Below are positions 8,577 through 18,323 of a stretch of DNA of 64,000 bases, one piece after another. The position numbers and the translations under genes were made by a program. The notes under the pieces are model-generated. The model was not told the origin of the DNA, searched no databases, and saw only the letters and a program-made list of their open reading frames with translations. The DNA lies in assembly GCF_020735465.1 (NCBI RefSeq), contig NZ_CP085935.1, positions 1,302,001 through 1,366,000 of the forward strand, in the 5' to 3' direction. This DNA comes from Collinsella stercoris DSM 13279. Its GTDB lineage: Bacteria > Actinomycetota > Coriobacteriia > Coriobacteriales > Coriobacteriaceae. Each line of letters begins with the position of its first letter. Within the stretch, counting starts at the first letter, position 1.

Positions 8577-10190
8577 TTAAAACTCCACGTTACCGAACTC
8601 GGACAGCTTGAGTTCCTTGTTGTGGTCCTTCGCCCAGTCGATGTTCCACGGACTCGTGAACAGCAGCAGCTTGCCGCCGCGCATGTCCTCGACGCGCAAG
8701 GTATCGCGCGTGAGGGAGAGCGCCGGGATGTCAATGGTGCCCGGCTCGTTCACGATCCAGCGGATGTCGGTGTAGGGCAGCGGTTGGCGGCGCACCTCGA
8801 CGTGGTACTCGCTCTTGAGGCGCTGCTCGAGCACCTCGAACTGCAGGGTGCCCACCACGCCCACGATGACCGACTCCATACCGGCGCCAAGCTCGCGGAA
8901 GATCTGGATGGCGCCCTCCTGTGCGAGCTGTTCCATGCCCTTGACGAACTGCTTACGCTTGAGCGTGTCCACCTGCGTGACGCGCGCGAAGAGCTCGGGC
9001 GCGAACGTGGGGATGCCAGCGAACTGCACCGGCTTCTTGCCCGTGCAGATGGTGTCGCCAATGGAGAAGATGCCGGGGTCGAACAGGCCCACGATATCGC
9101 CGGCGTAGGCCTCGTCCACGATGGCGCGGTCGTCGGCCATCATGGTCGTACCCGTGGCGAGTTTGATCTTCCGACCGCCCTGCACGTGCGTTGCCTCCAT
9201 GCCGCGCTCGAACTTGCCGGAGCAGATGCGCACGAAGGCGATTCGGTCGCGATGGTTCTTGTCCATGTTCGCCTGGATCTTGAAGACGAAGCCAGAGAAA
9301 TCCTCGCGTGTGGGCTCGACGGGCTCGCCGGTGAGCGCGTCGGTGTGCGCACCGGGGCCGGGAGCCAGGCGCAGGAAGTCCTTGAGGAAGGGCTCCACGC
9401 CGAAGTTGGTGAGGGCGGAGCCGAAGAACACGGGCGAGAGCTTGCCGGTGAGCACGGCGTCGAGGTCGAACTCGGAGTCGGCGCCGTCGAGCAGCTCGAT
9501 ATCGTCCATCAGGTTGTTGTGGTTGTGCTCGCCGATGAGCTCGCTCAGGGCGGCATCGCCGAGCGTTGCCTCGACCTCGTCCACCTTCTTGGTGCCGTTG
9601 GCACGGCCGTCGCCCTCGAACGCCAGGACCTTGCGGCTCGCGCGGTCGAACACGCCGCGGAAATCGCGGCCGTTGCCGATGGGCCAGTTCATGGGGTACG
9701 TGCGGATGCCGAGCACGTTCTCGACCTCCTCCATGAGGTCGAACGGGTCGCGCGTCTCGCGGTCCATCTTGTTCACGAACGTGAAGATCGGGATGCCGCG
9801 CATGGCACAGACGCGGAAGAGCTTCTTGGTCTGGGCCTCGACGCCCTTGGCGCCGTCGATGACCATGACCGCGGCGTCGGCGGCCATGAGGGTGCGGTAG
9901 GTGTCCTCGGAGAAGTCCTGGTGGCCGGGGGTGTCGAGGATGTTCACGCAGCAGCCGCCATAGGTGAACTGCAGCACCGAGGAGGTGACGGAGATGCCGC
10001 GCTGCTTCTCGATGTCCATCCAGTCGGAGACGGCGTGACGGGAATTCTGCTTGCCCTTGACCGAGCCGGCACTCTGAACCTGGCCGGTGTAGAGCAGGAG
10101 CTTCTCGGTGAGGGTGGTCTTGCCGGCGTCGGGGTGCGAGATGATCGCGAATGTGCGACGAGAGGAGATCTGGTCTGCAAGAGATGCCAT
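8577..10190 (-). CDS. prfC: Peptide chain release factor 3
   Basis: 537 residues, normal for RF3, a GTPase that recycles RF1/RF2 from ribosomes after termination. GTP-binding motifs are intact: SHPDAGKTTLTEK (G1), DTPGHQDFSEDTYRTL (G3), NKMDR (G4). RF3-specific features such as MNWPIGNGRDFRGVFDR are present. I chose the ATG at 10190 (MASLADQ) because AAAAGGA lies about 10 nt upstream; an upstream in-frame ATG at 10313 would add 41 unconserved residues. The gene is divergent from the his operon across ~360 bp. Confidence 0.95.
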   Translation of the reverse strand: MASLADQISSRRTFAIISHPDAGKTTLTEKLLLYTGQVQSAGSVKGKQNSRHAVSDWMDIEKQRGISVTSSVLQFTYGGCCVNILDTPGHQDFSEDTYRTLMAADAAVMVIDGAKGVEAQTKKLFRVCAMRGIPIFTFVNKMDRETRDPFDLMEEVENVLGIRTYPMNWPIGNGRDFRGVFDRASRKVLAFEGDGRANGTKKVDEVEATLGDAALSELIGEHNHNNLMDDIELLDGADSEFDLDAVLTGKLSPVFFGSALTNFGVEPFLKDFLRLAPGPGAHTDALTGEPVEPTREDFSGFVFKIQANMDKNHRDRIAFVRICSGKFERGMEATHVQGGRKIKLATGTTMMADDRAIVDEAYAGDIVGLFDPGIFSIGDTICTGKKPVQFAGIPTFAPELFARVTQVDTLKRKQFVKGMEQLAQEGAIQIFRELGAGMESVIVGVVGTLQFEVLEQRLKSEYHVEVRRQPLPYTDIRWIVNEPGTIDIPALSLTRDTLRVEDMRGGKLLLFTSPWNIDWAKDHNKELKLSEFGNVEF

Positions 10191-10554
10191 GGGCGCGTGC
10201 GTCCTTTTCTGACGTGGCGACGCGTTCTGAGACGCGCCGTTCGATATGACGTGATTTGAACCGCTCGTATTGTAGCGGCATACGAGGGCGATCCGGGTCG
10301 TCGTGGGCGTCATGGAGCATTATGCAGCGGATTTCCACTGCAAGGCGTTCGCCTAGGCTCACATGCGAGGCCCGCCGAAAACGGCACCAGGGACGCTCCA
10401 CCCCCATGGTGCATTTTATGGTGCATTTTGCACCCGTCCCCAATTGCACCAATTTGCATGTTAAGAGTTGGGTGCAGCGGCCTCCCACACACTCCATCAT
10501 GCTAAAGTGTCCGCACGAAGACAACAGGCACCCAGATGATGAGAGAGGGACGAC
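10191..10554. promoter_or_regulatory. Divergent prfC / his operon intergenic region
   Basis: This 364-bp gap must hold promoters for both directions. On the minus strand TACAAT at 10274-10269 could be the prfC -10 box, without a good -35. Toward the his operon there is a 12-bp tandem repeat ATGGTGCATTTT at 10406-10417 and 10418-10429, followed by several TGCACC/GGGTGCA half-sites (10430-10476) that can pair. I found no T-box motif and no His-codon leader peptide. A repressor site is a reasonable guess for the repeats. Confidence 0.35.
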
Positions 10555-12324
10555 ATGGCAACGGCACCGCGCGGATTCAGAGATATCCTGCCCGACGAGG
10601 CGGAGATGCGCGAGCATATCGTCGCGACGGTGAAGGCCCGTCTCGTGCACCATGGCTACCGCCCCATCGAAACGCCCCTCATCGAATCGGCGAGCGTCGG
10701 CGGGGCCAACGCCTGGAGCTCCGATGCGCCGTTCAATCTCTTCGACGACAACGGCGCACTGCTCGCCGTACGACCGGACAACACCACCTCGGTGGTCCAC
10801 GCCATCGCCGCACGCATGAGCGAGCGTGACCTGCCGCTGCGCCTGCGCTATGAGGCGCCCGTCGTGCGCCAGCAGCCCCGCGGCACCGCGCAGGCACGCC
10901 AATTCACCCAACTCGGGTATGAACTCGTGGGCGAGGGCGGGGACGCCGCAGACGCCGAGATGACCCTCATCGCCGCCGAAGCACTCGATGACCTGGGGCT
11001 CAATTCTTGGCAGCTCGTCTGCGGCAGCGTCGTTCCCTATCAAGCCCTCCTCGAGCTCGGCGTCGATGAGGCACTCGCCAACGAGGCGCTCGCGCTCGTC
11101 CACGCCAACAACTACATCGACCTTGACGAGCTCGCCGTCACAAGCGACCTACCCGTCGCACTCCAGTGCGCCATGCGCGAACTTCCCCGCATCACGGGTG
11201 GCCCCGAGGCGCTCGACCGCGTTGACGCCCTGCTGCGCGCCGCCGGCTCCACCACCTCCACGACGACGGAGCTGCGATCGCTCGTCCAGCGCCTGACCTC
11301 GTGCAACGCCGAGCTGGCGAGCCATCTCTCTTTCGATTTCTCCCTCATGAGCTCATTTGGCTACTACACCGGGCTGGTACTCAAAGCCTACGCAGGCGAC
11401 CTCGCCGATCCCGTGGGGTCGGGCGGCCGTTACGACGCGGTGCTCGACGCCGCCCTTGAGCAGGGTGCGGCAGCCGCTGGCTTCGCGTTCTCCCTCGAGC
11501 GCCTCACCGAGGTGTTGGAGGCGCAGGCCGAGCAGGCACCGTGCGGTGACATCCGCGTGGGCGAATCGGCAGGTACCGTGCGCCCCGGCTCCGCTGCCAC
11601 CACGAATCCCGGCGCATCAGCGACGGTCGGCGAGCAAGCGCCCCTGCGCATCGCCGTGCCCAAGGGTTCGTTGAAGGACGACACCATCGCCGCGCTCGAG
11701 GCCGTCGGCATCGACGCGAGCGGACTGCGCGACCCCGGGCGTCACCTGATCATACGCACGCGCGATACGCGCGAGGGCGAGGGCGCGATCGGTCCGGTCG
11801 AGCTCGTCATCGTGCGCGCCACAGATGCCCCCGCCTTCGTCGCGCTCGGAGGGACCGACTGTGGCATCTGCGGACGCGACTCGCTCATCGAGGCGGATCT
11901 CGACCTGCTGCAACTCGTCGATTTGGCGTATGGAACCTGCCGATTCATCGAAGCCGAACCAGCAGGACGTGCCGAGGCGACCAAGCGCTCCTATGCCCGA
12001 CGCGGATGCCTGCGCGTGGCGACCAAGTACCCGCGCATCGCGAGCGCCTGGTACGAGGAGCGCGGCGTGAATGCCGAGGTGGTGACCTTGCACGGTAATA
12101 TCGAGCTCGGTCCCATCGTGGGGCTCGCCGATCGCATCGTCGACATCACCGCCACCGGTACGACCCTGCGCGAGAACGACCTCGTGATCACCGGCGAACT
12201 CATGACCTGCACCGCACGCTTCTTCGCGAATCCCGGCCGCGCACGACTCGACCCGCGTGTGCGTGAGCTCGCCCGGCGTCTCGCTGCCTGGCGCGACGAG
12301 AGCGCCTGCGACGACGCGCATTAA
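10555..12324 (+). CDS. hisZG: HisZ-HisG fusion: ATP phosphoribosyltransferase
   Basis: First step of histidine synthesis: ATP plus PRPP to phosphoribosyl-ATP. Residues 1 to ~330 are HisZ, the histidyl-tRNA synthetase-like regulatory subunit (PRGFRDILPDEAEMRE, the RPDNTTSVVH strand, RQFTQLGYELVG, and GGRYDAVLDA). After a ~30-residue low-complexity linker, residues ~363-589 form a short HisG catalytic domain (LRIAVPKGSLKDDTI, GGTDCGICGRDSL, and the PRPP-binding TATGTTLREN). Short HisG normally needs HisZ as a separate protein; here both are one chain. The start is at ATG 10555, preceded by GAGAGAGGGAC. It leads the his operon. Confidence 0.92.
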   Translation: MATAPRGFRDILPDEAEMREHIVATVKARLVHHGYRPIETPLIESASVGGANAWSSDAPFNLFDDNGALLAVRPDNTTSVVHAIAARMSERDLPLRLRYEAPVVRQQPRGTAQARQFTQLGYELVGEGGDAADAEMTLIAAEALDDLGLNSWQLVCGSVVPYQALLELGVDEALANEALALVHANNYIDLDELAVTSDLPVALQCAMRELPRITGGPEALDRVDALLRAAGSTTSTTTELRSLVQRLTSCNAELASHLSFDFSLMSSFGYYTGLVLKAYAGDLADPVGSGGRYDAVLDAALEQGAAAAGFAFSLERLTEVLEAQAEQAPCGDIRVGESAGTVRPGSAATTNPGASATVGEQAPLRIAVPKGSLKDDTIAALEAVGIDASGLRDPGRHLIIRTRDTREGEGAIGPVELVIVRATDAPAFVALGGTDCGICGRDSLIEADLDLLQLVDLAYGTCRFIEAEPAGRAEATKRSYARRGCLRVATKYPRIASAWYEERGVNAEVVTLHGNIELGPIVGLADRIVDITATGTTLRENDLVITGELMTCTARFFANPGRARLDPRVRELARRLAAWRDESACDDAH

Positions 12325-12432
12325 GGCCGTCAACGCGCTCGATACGCACGTTGAGTTCCCGCCCCTCCCCCATCGACTCGGGGCATCGGTCCATCGGACC
12401 CCTCCGCGCCCCAGCCCCAGAAAGGCCCGCAT

Positions 12433-13848
12433 ATGAACACCGTCACCCTGCTCCCCGGCGAGCGTCTCACCGTATCCAACCTTGGGCGCGAGGGCGCTGT
12501 TCCGGCAAAGATCACCCAAGCTGCCGCGAACATCATCGCCACCGTGCGCGCGAAGGGTGATGCAGCACTGCATCGGTACGCCGCCGAGTTCGATGGTGTC
12601 GACCTCACCGACTTCCGTGTGCCGCAGGAGCGCATCGACGCCGCCCTCGAGCAGGTGGATGCGTCCCTCATCGCTGCCCTCGAGAAGGCCGCCGCGCAGA
12701 TCCGCGACTTCCACCAGCGCCAGGTCCGCCAGTCATGGTTCACCACGCGCGCGGACGGCACGCTGCTCGGCGTGCAGGTGACGCCCGTGCGCGCCGCCGG
12801 CATCTACGTCCCCGGCGGACGCGCCCAGTACCCCTCGACCGTGCTAATGAACGCCATTCCCGCCAAGGTCGCCGGCGTGGAACGCGTCGTGATGGCCACG
12901 CCTCCCCAGCGCGACGGAGGAATCTCGCCCGCCACGCTCGCCGCGGCCAAAGTCGCCGGCGTCGACGAGATTTACCTAGTGGGCGGAGCCCAGGCCGTCG
13001 CCGCGCTCGCCTACGGCACCGAGAGCATCCCGCGCGTGGAGAAGATCACGGGGCCGGGCAACGCCTACGTGGCAGCCGCGAAACGCCTTGTCTCGGGCGA
13101 TGTGGGCATCGACATGATCGCGGGGCCCTCCGAGGTCTGCGTGCTCGCCAACGCGAGCGCCGAGGCAGCCGTGGTCGCCGCCGATCTCATGGCCCAGGCC
13201 GAGCACGATCCGCTGGCGGCGTGCTACCTCGTAACTGAGAGCCCCGAGCTCGCGCGCGGTGTCGAGGCGGCGCTCGAGGTCCTTCTCGCCCAAAGCCCGC
13301 GCGCCGAAATCACCCGCACCTCCCTCACCGACCAGGGGACCATCGTAATCGCGCCCGATCTCGCGACTGCGATTGACGCCGTGAATACCATCGCCCCCGA
13401 GCACCTCGAGCTCCACTGCGCCGATGCCCTCGGGCTCGTCGGCTCCATCCGCAACGCGGGTGCGATCTTCGTGGGCGCTTGGAGTTCCGAGCCGCTGGGC
13501 GATTACGTGGCGGGACCCAACCACACCCTGCCCACCGGCGGCACCGCGCAGTTCTCCAGCCCGCTGTCCGTCGACGACTTCGTTACGAGCTCGTCAGTCA
13601 TCTGCTACACGCCGCAGGGCCTACTCGCCGACGCCCCCGCCACCCAGACCATGGCGCAGGCCGAGGGCCTGTGGGCGCACGCGCTCTCCGCGGGGCTGCG
13701 CCGCCGCCTTATCGACGAGGGCGCCCCTGCCGTGGCGACCAAGGTCCTCGCCGAAGCGGACCTCACCGCCATCGCCTGGCCCGCCGACGATGCCGCAACG
13801 GTGGCGTCCGGCGTCGGACGCCCCACCGCTCAAGGGGAGGTGAGGTAA
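12433..13848 (+). CDS. hisD: Histidinol dehydrogenase
   Basis: 471 residues. It catalyses the last two steps, L-histidinol to L-histidine with NAD. Family motifs are present: YVPGGRAQYPSTVLMNAIPA, GPGNAYVAAAKRLVSG, DMIAGPSEV, EHLELH with the catalytic Glu-His pair, and PNHTLPTGGTAQFSSPLSV with the zinc-site histidine. An AAAGG ribosome site precedes the ATG. Slightly longer than usual because of a C-terminal extension. The hisC GTG start follows 2 bp after the stop. Confidence 0.95.
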   Translation: MNTVTLLPGERLTVSNLGREGAVPAKITQAAANIIATVRAKGDAALHRYAAEFDGVDLTDFRVPQERIDAALEQVDASLIAALEKAAAQIRDFHQRQVRQSWFTTRADGTLLGVQVTPVRAAGIYVPGGRAQYPSTVLMNAIPAKVAGVERVVMATPPQRDGGISPATLAAAKVAGVDEIYLVGGAQAVAALAYGTESIPRVEKITGPGNAYVAAAKRLVSGDVGIDMIAGPSEVCVLANASAEAAVVAADLMAQAEHDPLAACYLVTESPELARGVEAALEVLLAQSPRAEITRTSLTDQGTIVIAPDLATAIDAVNTIAPEHLELHCADALGLVGSIRNAGAIFVGAWSSEPLGDYVAGPNHTLPTGGTAQFSSPLSVDDFVTSSSVICYTPQGLLADAPATQTMAQAEGLWAHALSAGLRRRLIDEGAPAVATKVLAEADLTAIAWPADDAATVASGVGRPTAQGEVR

Positions 13849-13850
13849 CC

Positions 13851-14933
13851 GTGGCAGAGCTCTCCACCCGTGTCCAACGCCTCATGCAGCCGCACCTGCG
13901 CTCCATCGAACCGTACGATCCGAACTTCACGGCCACACGCATCAACCTCTCCGCAAACGAGAACACCCACCCCCTGCCGGCGAGCGTCCGCGAGGCCGTG
14001 GACGAGGTACTCGCCGCGACCCCGCTCAATCGCTACCCCGACCCCATGTCGGATGCGCTACGTGACGAGATTGCCGCCGTGAACGACGTCTCGCGCGCCC
14101 AGGTCTGCGTGGGCAACGGCGGCGACGAGCTTCTCTATAACTTCCTGCTCGCTTTCGGCGGCCGGAATCGCTCCGTCCTCATCTGCCCGCCATGCTTCTC
14201 GGAGTACGCGTTCTTCGCCCAGCTCACCGAGACGAATGTCCGCACTGCGGGCCGCGATCCACGCACGCTCACCTTGGACGAGGAGGCGCTGCTCGCCTGC
14301 GCGCGCACCTGTGACCTCGTGATTGTCACCTCGCCCAACAACCCAACCGGCGACCTGGCCGACCTCGGCCTCATCGAGCGCGCCTGCCACGCGTGCCACG
14401 GTCTGGTGATGGTGGATGAGGCGTATATCGAGTTCGCCGGTGAGGATGCCTCGGCCCTGCCCCTCCTCGCGCACCTCGACAACCTCGTCATCCTGCGCAC
14501 GCTCTCCAAGGCCTACGGTGCGGCCGGGACGCGCTGCGGCTACGTAATGGCCGCCACGGACATCATCGACGCGCTCTCCGCCGTGCGCCAGATCTACTCC
14601 GTCAACGTCCTCACACAGGCAGCCGCACTCGCCCTTGTGCGGAAGCGCGGCGCCCTCGAGCCGCTCACCGCCTCCATCGTCACCGAACGCGCACGGCTGC
14701 AGCGTGCCCTCGAGGAACTCCCCGGCATCACCGTATGGCCGAGCAGCGCGAACTTCCTTTTGGTGCGCATGGCAGGCGCCACCGCCATCCGCAACCGCCT
14801 ACGCGACGAGTACTCAATCCTCGTGCGCGACTTCAGCGCCGCGGCTGGTCTTGAGGACTGCCTGCGCATCACCGTGGGAACGCCCGAGGAAAACGACGCC
14901 GTCATCGCGGCGCTGACCGAACTTCTGCCTTAA
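13851..14933 (+). CDS. hisC: Histidinol-phosphate aminotransferase
   Basis: 360 residues, a pyridoxal-phosphate enzyme making histidinol phosphate from imidazole acetol phosphate and glutamate. Visible motifs are NLSANENTHPLP, SPNNPTGDL, VDEAYIEF and the PLP-lysine region LRTLSKAYGAAGTRCGY. I use GTG 13851 (VAELSTRV) because a strong GGGGAGGTGAGG lies just upstream, inside the end of hisD. The frame is open further 5' but that part overlaps hisD and is not conserved. Operon gene. Confidence 0.93.
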   Translation: MAELSTRVQRLMQPHLRSIEPYDPNFTATRINLSANENTHPLPASVREAVDEVLAATPLNRYPDPMSDALRDEIAAVNDVSRAQVCVGNGGDELLYNFLLAFGGRNRSVLICPPCFSEYAFFAQLTETNVRTAGRDPRTLTLDEEALLACARTCDLVIVTSPNNPTGDLADLGLIERACHACHGLVMVDEAYIEFAGEDASALPLLAHLDNLVILRTLSKAYGAAGTRCGYVMAATDIIDALSAVRQIYSVNVLTQAAALALVRKRGALEPLTASIVTERARLQRALEELPGITVWPSSANFLLVRMAGATAIRNRLRDEYSILVRDFSAAAGLEDCLRITVGTPEENDAVIAALTELLP

Positions 14934-14948
14934 GGAGGACCGATCGCC

Positions 14949-15548
14949 ATGACCGATTCCGCCAACCGCCGCGCCGTCGTCACGCGCGTCACCGGGGAAA
15001 CCGACATCACCGTCGAGCTTGACCTTGACGGCACCGGCACCTGCTCAATCGATACCGGGGTACCGTTCTTCGACCACATGCTCAACGCCTTCGGGCGCCA
15101 TGGCCTGTTTGATCTCACCGTTCGTGCCACAGGAGACATCGAGGTCGATGCACATCACACCGTCGAGGACACCGGCATCGTGCTCGGCCAGGCATTCACC
15201 CAGGCGCTCGGAGACAAAGCGGGCATCACGCGCTTTTCCGACGTGTGCATACCCATGGACGAGACGCTCGTCCAGGCGGCCGTTGATATTTCGGGACGCG
15301 GGCAGGCGTACTGCGACCTTCCCATTCCCACCGAGCGCGTGGGCTCCTTTGACACCGAGCTCGCCGTCGAGTTCTTCTACGCCCTCGCCCGCGACGCGCG
15401 CGTGACGCTGCACGTACGCGAGCTCGCCGGAGCGAACTCGCACCACATCATCGAGGCAGCCTTCAAGGCGGCTGGCCGCGCGATGCGCTACGCCTGCGAA
15501 CTCGACCCCCGCGTGAACGGCGTGCCCTCCACCAAGGGCTCGCTGTAA
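14949..15548 (+). CDS. hisB: Imidazoleglycerol-phosphate dehydratase
   Basis: 199 residues, the monofunctional form without the phosphatase domain seen in enterobacteria. Metal-binding and active-site motifs are intact: [27 protein letters not shown], the second-repeat motif [15 protein letters not shown]. Ribosome site AAGGAGG. Because this HisB has no phosphatase domain, histidinol-phosphate phosphatase must be encoded elsewhere. Confidence 0.96.
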   Translation: MTDSANRRAVVTRVTGETDITVELDLDGTGTCSIDTGVPFFDHMLNAFGRHGLFDLTVRATGDIEVDAHHTVEDTGIVLGQAFTQALGDKAGITRFSDVCIPMDETLVQAAVDISGRGQAYCDLPIPTERVGSFDTELAVEFFYALARDARVTLHVRELAGANSHHIIEAAFKAAGRAMRYACELDPRVNGVPSTKGSL

Positions 15549-15559
15549 GGGAGGCATCC

Positions 15560-16285
15560 GTGAACGAACCGAGCATCGTGGTGGTCGACTACCACAAAGG
15601 CAATCTGTCGAGCGTCGTGCGCGGGCTCACGCGCGCGGGGGCGCGTGCCTTCGCGTCCGATGACCCCGATGCGATCGCGAGCGCCGATGGCATCGTCCTG
15701 CCGGGCGTCGGCTCGTTTTACGACGCGATCTCGTACATGGCCGAACACGGTCAGGACCGCGCCGTGATCGAAGCCACACACGGCGGCAAGGGCACGCCGT
15801 TTTTAGGCATATGCCTGGGGCTGCAGTTACTTTTCGAACGCGGTGACGAGGGCGTTCCCGCAGACGCGCCAACCGTCCCCGCACCCGACCCCCGCGGCAC
15901 GGGCCTCGACGCCGGTTCGATTTTCGAGGCCGACGGGACGCGCTGGGTGCGCGGGCTCGCCATGCTTCCCGGCAGTTGCACGCGGCTCGAATCGGCGCGT
16001 CTCAAGGTTCCCCATGTGGGCTGGGATCAGGTGCACCTTACCGAGCACGGGCACCCGTGCCCCTTGCTGGAGGGGTTCGCCGAGGGGTCGAATGTCTACT
16101 TTACCCACTCCTATGCCCTCGGGGCCGACGTCGATGAGGACGACGTGGCGGGCGTCACGCACTATGCACGCAACTTCGCCTCCGTTGCGGCGCGCGGCAG
16201 CGTCTTCGGCTGCCAGTTCCACCCCGAGAAGTCCTCCGCGCATGGGCACACGATTCTTCGCAACTTCGTGCGCCTGTGCTCCTAG
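15560..16285 (+). CDS. hisH: Imidazole glycerol phosphate synthase, glutaminase subunit
   Basis: 241 residues, starting at GTG 15560 behind GGGAGG. It releases ammonia from glutamine for HisF. The nucleophile elbow GICLGLQLLF holds the catalytic Cys and FHPEKS holds the His-Glu pair. It is about 35 residues longer than typical HisH because of a Pro/Ala/Asp-rich insert after the nucleophile region. A 117-bp gap, Pro- and His-codon-rich but without a recognisable gene, separates it from hisA. Confidence 0.95.
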   Translation: MNEPSIVVVDYHKGNLSSVVRGLTRAGARAFASDDPDAIASADGIVLPGVGSFYDAISYMAEHGQDRAVIEATHGGKGTPFLGICLGLQLLFERGDEGVPADAPTVPAPDPRGTGLDAGSIFEADGTRWVRGLAMLPGSCTRLESARLKVPHVGWDQVHLTEHGHPCPLLEGFAEGSNVYFTHSYALGADVDEDDVAGVTHYARNFASVAARGSVFGCQFHPEKSSAHGHTILRNFVRLCS

Positions 16286-16402
16286 GAGCTCACAGCGTGC
16301 CCCGGGAGTTACACCTCTTCGCATCGCCCGCACCGCATCCCCCTGCGTCGCACCCCACCACGCCCGCACCGCATCATCCACCCTCTACCGAGGAGGCCCC
16401 TC

Positions 16403-17143
16403 GTGATCCTCTTTCCCGCCATCGACCTGATTGACGGTAAGGTCGTACGCCTCGAACGAGGCGACCGCGGCCGCATGAAGGTCTATTCCGACGACCCCGT
16501 CGCCATCGCACGCGAATTCTCGCAAGCGGGCGCGCGCTGGATCCACGTCGTCGACCTCTCCGCGGCGTTCGGCGAAGACGACGGCGCATGCGCCGCGAAC
16601 ATGCGCGCGATTCGCTCGATTTGCTCCATAGGGGGGCTATCGATCGACGTCGGCGGCGGCGTCCGCTCCCTCGCACGCATCGACCAGCTCGCCGCGGCGG
16701 GTGCCAAGCGCATCGCCCTCGGCACCGTCTTGGTCACTGAACCCGGGTTTGCCGAGGTCGCAGCGCGTGGATTTGGAGAGTTGCTCGTTGCAGACGTCGC
16801 TGCCCGCGACGGGCAGGTCAAGGTCAACGGCTGGCGCGACGGTGTTGGGCGCAGTTGCGACGAAGTCGTGTCCGAACTCGCCTCGCTGGGATTCAAGCAC
16901 CTCGTGTTCACCGATATTGCCCGCGATGGCATGCAGACGGGCATCGATGTCGATGCGTATCGCTCGGTCGCCAGGGTGGCCGGATTTCCCGTAGTCGCCT
17001 CGGGCGGCATCTCGACACTTGAGGACATACGGGCCCTTGCCGCCGCCGGACCGGAAGTCATCGAGGGAGCCATTACCGGACGCGCCCTGTACGAAGGCTC
17101 CTTCACGCTCGATCAGGCGCTCGATGCGGCGACTGGGAGGTAG
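16403..17143 (+). CDS. hisA: ProFAR isomerase
   Basis: 246-residue TIM barrel that isomerises ProFAR to PRFAR. Motifs: FPAIDLIDGKVVRLERGD with the catalytic Asp in the first strand, SIDVGGGVRS, VFTDIARDGMQTG with the second catalytic Asp, VVASGGISTLEDI. GTG start at 16403 behind GAGGAGG. Could be the bifunctional PriA type of actinobacteria, but since I see no trpF nearby either way this cannot be settled from the window. Confidence 0.93.
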   Translation: MILFPAIDLIDGKVVRLERGDRGRMKVYSDDPVAIAREFSQAGARWIHVVDLSAAFGEDDGACAANMRAIRSICSIGGLSIDVGGGVRSLARIDQLAAAGAKRIALGTVLVTEPGFAEVAARGFGELLVADVAARDGQVKVNGWRDGVGRSCDEVVSELASLGFKHLVFTDIARDGMQTGIDVDAYRSVARVAGFPVVASGGISTLEDIRALAAAGPEVIEGAITGRALYEGSFTLDQALDAATGR

Positions 17144-17146
17144 ATC

Positions 17147-17929
17147 ATGCTCACCAAACGTGTTATCCCCTGTCTTGATGTGCGCGACGGGCGTGTGGTC
17201 AAGGGCGTGAACTTCGTCGACTTACGCGACGCCGGCGATCCCATCGAGCTCGCCGCCGCCTATGACCGTGAGGGTGCCGACGAGGTGGTTTTCCTCGACA
17301 TCACCGCCACGAGCGACAACCGTGTCACGACTATCGACATGGCTGCCCACGCCGCCGCCGAACTCGCCATCCCCTACACCGTGGGCGGCGGATTCCGCGA
17401 CCTTCCCGGCATGCGCACCATGGTTGCCGCCGGCGCCGACAAGGTCTCGGTTAATTCGGCTGCGGTGCGCGACCCCGATCTCATCACGCAAGCCGCGGCC
17501 GCATTCGGCAGCCAAGCCGTTGTGGTGGCGATCGATGCCAAGCGCGTGGGCAAGCCCGGAGCGCCCGGTGCCGATCGGTGGGAGGTGTACCTTGCCGGTG
17601 GACGCACCCCCACTGGCATCGATGCCGTTGCCTGGGCAGAGGAAGCGGCTCGCCGCGGGGCTGGTGAGATCTTGCTCACCAGCATGGACCGCGACGGCAC
17701 GAAAGCCGGGTTCGATCTAGCGCTCACCCGTACCGTGGCACGCGCGGTGTCCATTCCCGTCATCGCCTCAGGCGGCGTGGGCACGCTCGAGCACTTCGCC
17801 GAGGGCGTACTCGAGGGCGAGGCCGACGCCGTACTCGCCGCAAGCGTCTTCCACTTTGGCACCTACTCGATCCGCCAGGTGAAGGAATACATGGCCGCCC
17901 AGGGCATTCCCGTGAGATTGGACTTCTGA
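17147..17929 (+). CDS. hisF: Imidazole glycerol phosphate synthase, cyclase subunit
   Basis: 260-residue TIM barrel pairing with HisH; it makes IGP and AICAR. Motifs: [23 protein letters not shown] with catalytic Asp, [22 protein letters not shown] with the second Asp, [19 protein letters not shown] precedes the ATG, overlapping the hisA stop. Its TGA overlaps the hisI ATG by one base. Confidence 0.96.
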   Translation: MLTKRVIPCLDVRDGRVVKGVNFVDLRDAGDPIELAAAYDREGADEVVFLDITATSDNRVTTIDMAAHAAAELAIPYTVGGGFRDLPGMRTMVAAGADKVSVNSAAVRDPDLITQAAAAFGSQAVVVAIDAKRVGKPGAPGADRWEVYLAGGRTPTGIDAVAWAEEAARRGAGEILLTSMDRDGTKAGFDLALTRTVARAVSIPVIASGGVGTLEHFAEGVLEGEADAVLAASVFHFGTYSIRQVKEYMAAQGIPVRLDF

Positions 17930-18252
17930 TGAACATCGATGACCTGCGATTTGACGACCGTGGCCTCATCACCTGCGTGGTGCAGCAGCACGATACGGGC
18001 GAGGTACTCATGGTCGCCTGGATGAGCCGAGAGTCGGTGCGCCTCACGCTCGAGACGGGCACCACCTGGTTTTGGAGCCGCAGCCGGCAGGAGCTCTGGA
18101 ACAAGGGCGCTACCAGCGGCAACATGCAGCGTGTAATCGAGCTGCGAGCCGATTGCGACGCCGATACGCTGCTCGCGCTCGTCGACTCGCCCGGCCCCGC
18201 GTGCCATACCGGAAACCGAACCTGTTTCTTCAACGCGCTCGAGGCGGAATAA
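17929..18252 (+). CDS. hisI: Phosphoribosyl-AMP cyclohydrolase
   Basis: 107 residues, the stand-alone HisI of the third pathway step. It shows [36 protein letters not shown] and the metal-binding DCDADTLL with downstream Cys residues in CHTGNRTCF. Start codon overlaps the hisF stop (TGATG), so translation is coupled. Confidence 0.96.
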   Translation: MNIDDLRFDDRGLITCVVQQHDTGEVLMVAWMSRESVRLTLETGTTWFWSRSRQELWNKGATSGNMQRVIELRADCDADTLLALVDSPGPACHTGNRTCFFNALEAE

Positions 18253-18323
18253 CGTCATCCGTCGGCGCGGCGCAACGGCGAACCACCGTCCCACGTCATC
18301 GCATCATCGAACAGGAGACCAAC

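Noticed and set aside
8517..10259. 580-codon plus-strand frame
   Set aside because: Shadow of prfC on the other strand, with no family resemblance.
10314..10554. T-box leader for the his operon
   Set aside because: No T-box core motif, no specifier loop, no antiterminator/terminator pair.
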